Shown here: positions 56,996-64,000 of the stretch, piece after piece
How positions within the stretch are numbered: the first letter of the stretch is position 1
Layout of the letters: each line of letters begins with the position of its first letter
Assembly: GCF_019175285.1 (NCBI RefSeq)
Contig: NC_056527.1
Location: 118,218,133 to 118,282,132 of the forward strand
From: Sceloporus undulatus
Taxonomy: Eukaryota; Chordata; Lepidosauria; Squamata; Phrynosomatidae
Direction: 5' to 3'
Length of the DNA: 64,000 nt
Program-made: the position numbers and the translations under genes
Notes under the pieces: model-generated
Seen by the model: only the letters and a program-made list of their open reading frames with translations
What the model was told of the DNA's origin: nothing
Database searches by the model: none

Positions 56996-57198
56996 GGCTG
57001 CATCCGCACTGGAGAAATAACCCGGTTTGGCCTCGCTTTATCACTTTCTGGCTCAAGGCTATGGAATTCTGGGAGTTGGAGTTTGTTGTGGGGCCCAGAG
57101 CCCACAACAAACTCCAACTCCCAGAATTCCATAGCCTTGAGCCAGAAAAGAGTTATAGCAGTGCCAATCCGGGTTATTTCTCCAGTGTGGATGCAGCC
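56996..57198. mobile_element. Near-perfect palindromic MITE, 203 bp, beside the SENP3 promoter
   Basis: The left arm GGCTGCATCCGCACTGGAGAAATAACCC...TTGTTGTGGGG pairs with the right arm CCCACAACAA...GGGTTATTTCTCCAGTGTGGATGCAGCC over nearly its full length. The loop is only about 10 bases (CCCAGAG). No coding content. Confidence 0.85.
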
Positions 57199-57354
57199 AC
57201 AGATCATTCCAAGCGATTTTCTCTTCAGATCGCTGCGCCTACAATTCCCATAACCCTTTGCCGTCGACTCCGATGGCTGGGGCTGATGGGAGTTGTAGGC
57301 CATAGGGCTTGAAAGGCGAAGAGCTTTTCTTTCCCCCTCCCAATTTCCCATCAT

Positions 57355-57900
57355 GCTGTGCTTGTGACGTCACTTCCTCGTTCATCTTTGGGAACCGGGG
57401 AGGGGCGGGGCAAGCCCTTTTCGTTTATTGGTAGCTCGAGGAGTTCTATGAGGGAAAAGATTATTGACAGGGAAGAAACAGCCGTTGCGTGTCGTCATGG
57501 TTACGACGCACGGAACCGCGGCGGCAAGTCCCCGGATGCGGCCGCCAATTCGTTACCCTCCTGAGGGGAGAGACGCCCCGCCCTCACGCTCGTGACGTCA
57601 CGCGCACGGCGGCGGGAAGGGAGTAGGGCGAGGCGCATGCGCGCGCGATCTCACTTCCGGAACTTCCCCCTCCTCATCCCAAAAGGTGAAGGTAAGCCCC
57701 GCCCCTTTCCCTCTCAGACGCCTGTTGATGACGCCTTTGGGCGGCGCCGGCGACCCCTGAAGGAAAGAGGCGGCGACGGGAGCCGGGAGCCCAGGCCTCC
57801 GGTCCGTCTCGCTCCCGGCGGAGCCACAACGGTGAGACGCCGCGGCGGCGCTGGGATCGGGCTCCTCTTTCTCCTTTTAAGCCCCCCTCGGCCTCCGTAG
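57355..57900 (+). promoter_or_regulatory. SENP3: CpG island and presumed SENP3 promoter / noncoding exon 1
   Basis: This is the densest CpG stretch in the window (CGTGACGTCACGCGCACGGCGGCGGG near 57590, GCGCATGCGCGCGCG near 57635). It has CRE-like TGACGTCA at 57365 and 57595, an NRF1-like GCGCATGCGC and an ETS-like ACTTCCGG pair. Two donors follow: GTGAAG|GTAAGCC (57691) and CAACG|GTGAGAC (57831). Either could end a noncoding first exon that splices to 61885. Confidence 0.75.
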
Positions 57901-58424
57901 CCCCCCTTTCTAGAAAGCGAGACACTCCCTCCCCCCCTCTATGGCCACGCTGCCTTCCCGACATCCTCCGCGGCAGTTGGGCCCTTGGCCGCCTTGGGCC
58001 CCTTCCCCCTCCGTGGCCACGCCCCCTTCGCACCCCTAGCCACGCCCCTTCCCAGTTCTAGGGCTTTGGAGCTGGTCTCTGTCTCTCCTGCACTGAAGCC
58101 CCGCTTGGCCTCGGCTGCTCCGGGAGGGCGAGGGGGAGACCCCAGGCCCAGGTAGGCCAGGAGGGCTGGGGAGTGGGAGGCCTGTGCCTCCCAGGGATCC
58201 AGCCACTGAAACTGGGAGGATCTGTGGAGCCTAAACCAGTGGTCCTGCCCTTCAGGAGGTTTGGACTTCAGCTCCCAGAAGCCTCGGCCACGTTGGGCAG
58301 TAGCCTGGGATTCTGGGAACTGGAGTCCAAAATCCCTCCAAGGGCACAGTTTGGAGCTCACTGGACCAGGTCGGCTGTAGAGAACAGCAGCCAGGAGTGC
58401 GAAAGTGAAGCACACTGATCTAGG

Positions 58425-59290
58425 ATGGAGGGCGCCTGGCCTCAGGAGACTTGTCCGCGTGAAAGGGATCTAGGAGTCCAAGGAGACCACCAGTTGAGCA
58501 CGGGTCGAGAGTGCCATGCAGCAGCTAACAAGGCCAATGCGATGTTAGGCTGCGTTAATCGAAATACAGTGTCCGGATCAAGCGAAGTAATAGTCCCACT
58601 CTATTCTGCTCTGGTCAGGCCTCACCTGGAATAATCCTGGCTCCACTTCTGGGCACCATTATTCAAAAAGGACATTGAGAAACTGGAGCCATGTGTCCAA
58701 AGGAGGGAGACTAAAATGGTGAAGGGTCTGGAAGCCATGAAGCCCTATGAGGAAGGACTTGGGGAGCTGGGGATGTTTAGCCTGGAGAAGAGAAGGCTAA
58801 GAGGGGATATGAAGATAGCCCTGTTTAGGGAGCAAGCTTGTTTTCTGCTGCTCCAGGGAATAGGACACAGTGGAGCAATGGATGCAAGCTACAGGGAGAA
58901 AGTTCACTGAACCCTTAGAAAGAACGTCTATGAAGCCCTCTGAGGAGCTACTGAAGGTGCTGGTCTGTTTAGCTTGGTGACATGAGAGCCCTGTTTAAGT
59001 ACTTGAAGGGGTGTCACATTGAGGAGGGAGCAAGCTTGTTTTCTGCTGCTCCAGAGACTAGGACCCAGTGGAGCAATGGATGGAAGTTGCAGGAAAAGAG
59101 ATTCCAGCTCAGCTTCCTGAGAGTAAGGGCAGTTTGACCATGGAACACACTCCCTTGGAGATTTTGGTGGAATCTGAAGCTGGATGGCCATCTGTTTGAG
59201 GTGCTTTGATTGTGATTTCCTGCATGGCAGATGGGGTTTGGACTAGGTGGCCTTTAGGATCTCCCCCAACTCTATGATTCTATGATACCA
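58425..59290 (+). mobile_element. CR1 LINE 3' ends, two pieces, sense
   Basis: The first piece (58480-58925) has AAGGCCAATGCxATxTTAGGCTGC, GCTCTGGTCAGGCCTCACCTGGA and GGAGAAGAGAAGGCTAAGAGG. A second partial copy (58930-59285) repeats GAGGAGGGAGCAAGCTTGTTTTCTGCTGCTCC and ends CCAACTCTATGATTCTATG. Confidence 0.85.
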
Positions 59291-61884
59291 TTTGAATTGA
59301 GAACAAAAACAGCAAAATGCATCTTTGAGAATAACTACGAAGGGAGTTTTCTTTCTCTCTCTCTTTGTGGGTCAGGTACAGAATACTTGATCAGCCTACA
59401 TAGGATCATTCTAGAGAGCCAGTATTCAGAGACATCGCCATCTTGGTCTGGAATATCAGTTCACAAAGGGATCTTGTGGGATCTTTGAGAATAACTGAGT
59501 GAAATAAGTTTTCTCTCGCTTTTTGTGAGTTAGATATGCCCCCCTTCATTGAACTCACCCAAAATGCTTGAAACCAGAAATGTTGGGTTTTTCAGATTTT
59601 GGAACATTTGCAATAACATAATGAGAGATCTTGGAGATAGGACCCAAGTTTAAACGCAAGCTTCATTTATGTTTCGTATATAGCTTATGCACAGAGCCTG
59701 AGAGCAATTTTGTACATCATGTTTTTAATAATTTTGTGCATGAACCAAATCAAGAAGCAAATGTGTCCCTATCTCAGCCACCCATGAAAGACGTTGGGGA
59801 TTTGGGGGCATTTGGGGATAAGGGAGACTCGGCCCGTGTGATACAGGTATCCAGGTAGATCCAGAATTGGTGGGGCACAATCGGAACAAAACTGGATGCA
59901 GAAAGTACTGCTGTAGTAACTCTGCTGACTGACAAGCATTAACCGAATTACGGCTAGGAATTAAGAAAACTTGGTGACAGTGCGACAGGTGATAATGCCA
60001 ATGTATTTCTTTTATCATTAAGGTATGGTATGTGCGGTGGGGGATTCTGGCATTTGTAGTCCCCTCAAAAAGATAATGTTTCCAAGATCTGGATGTGTCA
60101 TTAGATTTGCACTAGATTAGGAAAGATTTTTAATTTTCTTTGCTCACTCCAGAACTGTTTCTCAACCCGCTGTCAATTATGCTGCTGAAATGAAGGGGGG
60201 AGCGTGTTGTAACTAAGAGTGGGTGACGGTGGAAAGAGTTTAGTACTCATGGTATGCTCAGAATTCTTGAGTTCTGGCTGGTGGATCTCAGTCTTTGACC
60301 AAAAAATCCCAGCAGATCCAGCAAGAAGGAGGTCTGCCTGGTTCTGCAAACGAGGGTTGAGATCTGTTGTCCTCTCAGAGCATCATCCTCTGAGAGGCTC
60401 AGTCTTGCAAAATGCAAAATATTTGGATGGGAGGTGACTAGTGTGTTTCTGATACTGGCTCCTCGCTGCTGAACAGTTTGAAGTGAGTTTTCATTCATCT
60501 CCCTGCTCTGCACCTTGTATGCTGATAGAGTGGATAGAGCTACCTAGGTATCTTGAATGGCCAATCCAATTGGTAAAGGAGTACCAAACCTTTCCAGCGA
60601 CTAGGTGTGTGGAAAAGTTTCTCCAAAGCCTCCGGGGCTTAAAAAGCAAATAAACATTAGTATTTTGTGCTGTTGCGTTTAAAGGAGCAGCAGCAGGACC
60701 TCCTCTCTGTCTGAGAAGTAGAGAATAAAAATACTGAGCCAAATTTGTCCCTTTTCCAAGCCAGGCTGAGACACATTTTGATTTTGGTTTTGAGGGAAAG
60801 ATGAAAGAAGGCCGTCAGTCACCTGTAATTCCACTTTGCATGCATGATGTCTAGTCTGGATAGTGGACAGTTCAGCAAACATAGTGTCTTGGTTCTGGTG
60901 AGGAATTGATTGTTCCAGCAAATGTCTAGTTCTCAAGGCTTTGAGGGTAGATTTCAGAAAGTGTAGGCGCAATGGCCAGCCAAATCCTGCAGCCCACTGT
61001 GAGAGCAAAGGGAGAACTGGAAAGAGTTTGTGGCCAACCTGGGGGTTGGCTTTTCCATGTTGTTGTTTTTTCTCCTTCTTTGTCTGGAAACATGGGGGCA
61101 AGTAGGATGTAAGATGCTAAATGAACAAATCGCTGATGAATGGAAGCAGTCCCCTCCTTGTGGCCTGTCAGTTTTCTTTTCTAGAAGAGGAAGCTCTTGT
61201 TGGGCTGTTGGTTTCATTTGCAGTAGGCTCCACATTTGCTGGGCTTAGGGACTTAGGACACCTGTGAAAGTGGAGGGGGAGTCTTTTGTTTACTTAAGAA
61301 AACACTTATCTAGGCATTTGTAGGTTCTCCAATGCAACTCTATGATTAACATCTACCAGAGGTTGTCCATAGAATTGCACTGCAGGACCTACAAATACCT
61401 AAAGAAGTGTTCTCTCTAGGAATATCTAGGTTTTCCAGCATGATGTCTACAGGCATTGCCCATAGAGTTGAGCTGGAAGACCTAGAGATTCCTAGAGATA
61501 ATTTATTAATCAAATCCATAAATAATCAAATCCGCAAAAGTCAAAGCTGCAAATGCGGAAAGCTGACTGTCTATCCTGCTTTTTCCCTTTCTTGGGTTAA
61601 TCAAGGCAGTTTACAAGGTTTAGAATAGAATCAGATGAAAGTTCACATCACTTGAACTTGAAAAAAAAATATTAGCAAACTGTCCATAGGATTAAAATTA
61701 CATTGGTTTCAAAAAAAAAAGGGAAAAAAGAAAGGACAATAATACAAATAATCCAGCACATTATTAAAAGTATTTTCCTTGTATGCAGCCAATTGCCAAA
61801 GACCTATGGGAGCAGGGAGGGAAGACTTTGAATCCCATCAGTTCCCTTTTGGCTGAAAGACAATCTTTCCTCTTTTTCTTACAG
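59290..61884. other. SENP3 intron 1, non-coding
   Basis: It contains an inverted Tigger-like MITE at about 61300-61575 (ending TTGCAGC..AAATGCGGAAAGCTGACTG, related to 54262). An L2-type 3' tail follows at 61570-61640 (CTTGGGTTAATCAAGGCAGTTTACAAGG). No further exon was recognised. Minus-strand ORFs at 60679-61101 show no domain. Confidence 0.5.
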
Positions 61885-61897
61885 GAGCATTGGAACC

Positions 61898-62882
61898 ATG
61901 AAGGAAGCCATTCAGGCCAGGAAGTATTGGGGGGCATCCCCCGGCCTGCAGAATACAATGGGCCATCGGGACAAGATCTGCTGTCCTTCTCGGGAGTGGG
62001 GCGAACGTGAACCCAAACGTGGAGGTGGTGGCTGCTTTGAGGGCAACCGGAGATTGGGCTACACCAGCAAAAAGCCTCCGGGCTTCGACCCCTTGTCCTC
62101 CGGCAGCGATGAGGAAGAGAAAGGGAATTGGGATCATCCCTGCATGTCCAGCTGGGGAGTGTCAGGGAGTACATCTGATCCCACGCAAAACAAAGCCAGC
62201 AGCACTGGGAAGGTTGCCCGAAGTGGAGGACGGGCCTGGCCCTTTGAAGTGAAGGCAGTTGCCAATTCCCGGGGTCGCCCACAGCTACTGGGAGGCACCT
62301 TGAGGCGGCATGGCTCCCGGCGTCGGCGCCAGCGGGCCCTGCAGGCCTTCCGGATGCTTCTGTATTCCAAGAGCTCCTCCCTGGCTTTCCATTGGAAGCT
62401 CTGGGGCAAAATGGCCTGCAAGGGGCGTCGCCGGTCTGGGACAAAGCGGGCACGGTCCTCCCTGTCCCTTTCCCCTGGGTCACAGCCTGATGACGACCAC
62501 CTTTCTATCTACAAGAAAAGCTGCCCCTTAGGGGAAGAGGACTGCCAGGGCCGAGCCAAACACCGGCCTCGCTCTGCCCCCTTCAAGTCCCACCTTTCCT
62601 CTGAGCCCCACCTGGACTACGGGTTGGATGGAGCCTTCCCCGCGTCTTCGTCCGTGCCACAGACCTCTCGCCTCAGCTTGCTGGGAGCCCTGATGGAGGA
62701 CGCTTCCTCTTACCCTCAGTATGTGGAGCTGCAGAGGGTCAGTTTTGACAAAGATTCTGGAGGCATGGAGCTGGATGAGGAAGAGACGGCTGCCATGCTC
62801 AAATACCCTACTGGGGGGGTCCAAGCCTCCCCCAGGACTCGGAAGGTTGGCGAGGCCGAGATCGGCCTGGATGGAGAGCGAG
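61898..62882 (+). CDS. SENP3: SENP3, SUMO-specific protease 3, first coding exon (N-terminal 328 aa)
   Basis: The exon starts at acceptor TTCTTACAG|GAGC (61885). ATG at 61898 has a good context (GGAACCATGA), and the exon ends at GAGCGAG|GTAAAC (62882, phase 1). The start MKEAIQARKYWG resembles human SENP3 MKETIQGTGSWG. The diagnostic block is AFRMLLYSKSSSLAFHWKLWG (positions 145-165), next to an Arg-rich run (RRHGSRRRRQRALQ). LSLLGALMEDA near 265 is also shared. The N-terminal region carries acidic (SGSDEEE) and basic clusters used for nucleolar targeting and partner binding. The C48 protease domain lies outside the window. SENP3 removes SUMO2/3, mainly in nucleoli during ribosome assembly. 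The frame continues open to 62965 only as intron read-through. A CpG island lies 4 kb upstream. Confidence 0.93.
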
Positions 62883-64000
62883 GTAAACCTCAGGCCCTCT
62901 CCCCTGTCTGTGAATCTGGCAGAGGGGTTGTGGCGCTAATGAAGCAGGGCTGTTGTTCGGACTAGGCACTGTGTTCTCTTTTTAATCAACTGCCCTCTCT
63001 ATTGTATTCCTCCATGTGGGATTGTACACAAAGTATGTGGGGGGGGGTATAATCATGCAGAATGCAAATGGTGGAGGTCATTAGTTTTGATCTCATTTGA
63101 TCTGTAAACCCAAATTTGGAAACATTCCTCTTTTTTGGACTGCAGCTCCCAGAATCTTCCATACTGCATCCCCCCCCCCCCAAAAAAAAAAAACATGTTT
63201 GCAAATTCTGCTCTATACCAGTCAGATGGTCAAAGCTGCCTTGCCAATGGCAAGAACGTTGTCATACTTTGATACAACTTGAATAGGTCTACCATGACCG
63301 CAGCCTGTGGAATCCTGGGACTGTAGTTTGGTGAGGAGCCAGAGCTCTCTGTCAGAAAATTTCAAAATGCCTCATGAAACAGTAGATCCCAGCATTCCTT
63401 GGGATAGAACCTTGGCCACTAAAGTGGAGCCATAGGACTACCGTGTGTAGCACGAAGGAACCTTCTGAACTCCCAGTTCACAATGTTTGTTTATTCCAGA
63501 GATAACTTTACATGAGTGGGATAGAACAGGATGTTAAGTGAATCAGTAATCTCTGCAGAATGCCAGTACGCTCAGAGCAGTTCAGTGTTTAAAATAATGA
63601 TGTGCAATTCAACTGACACTATGGCCAAAAGGGAAGAGAAAGATGAAGAAATTCAGGTGTTCGGGTGGGATTCTGTTTGGGGCCACTTCAGGGTCTCTCT
63701 GGTCCCATGGGGGATGCACACCTGTCATTTTCTGGTTGGAGGTTTCAGCTCTTTGGTGATGGGTTAGACAGGACATAGAAGCAAAATAGCTTGGATGGGA
63801 GAGAACTCAATATCTTGAGGCAGGCTCTATCTCCTGACAGTCGGAGCACATTTCTAATTCACATTTAAAACAACATCCCTGTTTCTAATGAGGGTGTGCT
63901 GCCATGATATCTGGGGATTATTGCAAGGCCCTCAACAACCTCCTGGGTCTCTCTCACTGGCTTATAGGCCCCCTGGATGGTCTCCCCAATGGCTTTGCGT
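62883..64000. other. SENP3: SENP3 intron 2, partial
   Basis: It contains a poly-C/poly-A run (63169-63193) and a palindromic MITE piece (63300-63430: AATCCTGGGACTGTAGTTTGG and its complement). No exon was recognised before the window ends. A coding exon for the protease domain is expected beyond it. Confidence 0.5.

Noticed and set aside
62883-62965. SENP3 continuing to a stop at 62965 as a short protein
   Set aside because: GAGCGAG|GTAAAC is a good donor, and human SENP3 continues into the protease domain in later exons.

Overview
The window is nuclear DNA of a squamate reptile, most likely an iguanian lizard. It has long introns with GT-AG junctions and a mixed load of CR1, L1, L2 and RTE/BovB-type LINEs, Penelope-like DNA, tRNA-derived and 5S-derived SINEs, and short DNA transposons (Tigger-like, hAT-like, Harbinger-like). 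The taxon is inferred from this repeat mix; no species-specific marker was seen.

Left part (1-25 kb): L1 fossils lie at both sides of a broken C2H2 zinc-finger exon (5078-5798). An intact KRAB zinc-finger gene follows (coding exons 18460-18534, 19368-19488, 22777-23594; 337 aa, nine fingers). Its last-intron and last-exon region is a diverged copy of the segment holding the broken exon. This gives a paralogous pair in which later insertions (a CR1 in one copy, a 254-bp Tigger-like element in the other) can be read against an empty site.

Middle part (25-38 kb): a minus-strand gene for a galactose-type C-type lectin of the asialoglycoprotein receptor / CLEC10A group, modelled as six phase-consistent exons with a probable seventh. 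It has an N-terminal anchor, a short stalk, and a lectin domain with QPD, glycine-loop and WND motifs. Its introns hold many small transposons.

Right-middle (39.5-53.9 kb): a plus-strand ZP3-type egg-coat gene in 13 phase-consistent coding exons, modelled at 606 aa. The ZP domain is conventional. Between it and the membrane anchor lie five extra-looking phase 1-1 acidic exons, two with a GPL/GPI motif like the ZP3 external hydrophobic patch. Two more are a tandem exon duplication. No dibasic furin site is visible.

Right end (57-63 kb): a CpG island, a noncoding first exon and the large first coding exon of SENP3, which runs off the window. In human, SENP3 and the ASGR1/ASGR2/CLEC10A lectins are neighbours on 17p13, so the lectin-SENP3 pairing looks like old synteny. 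ZP3 is not at that place in human. The genes show no common pathway. The most unusual object is the ZP3 tail.
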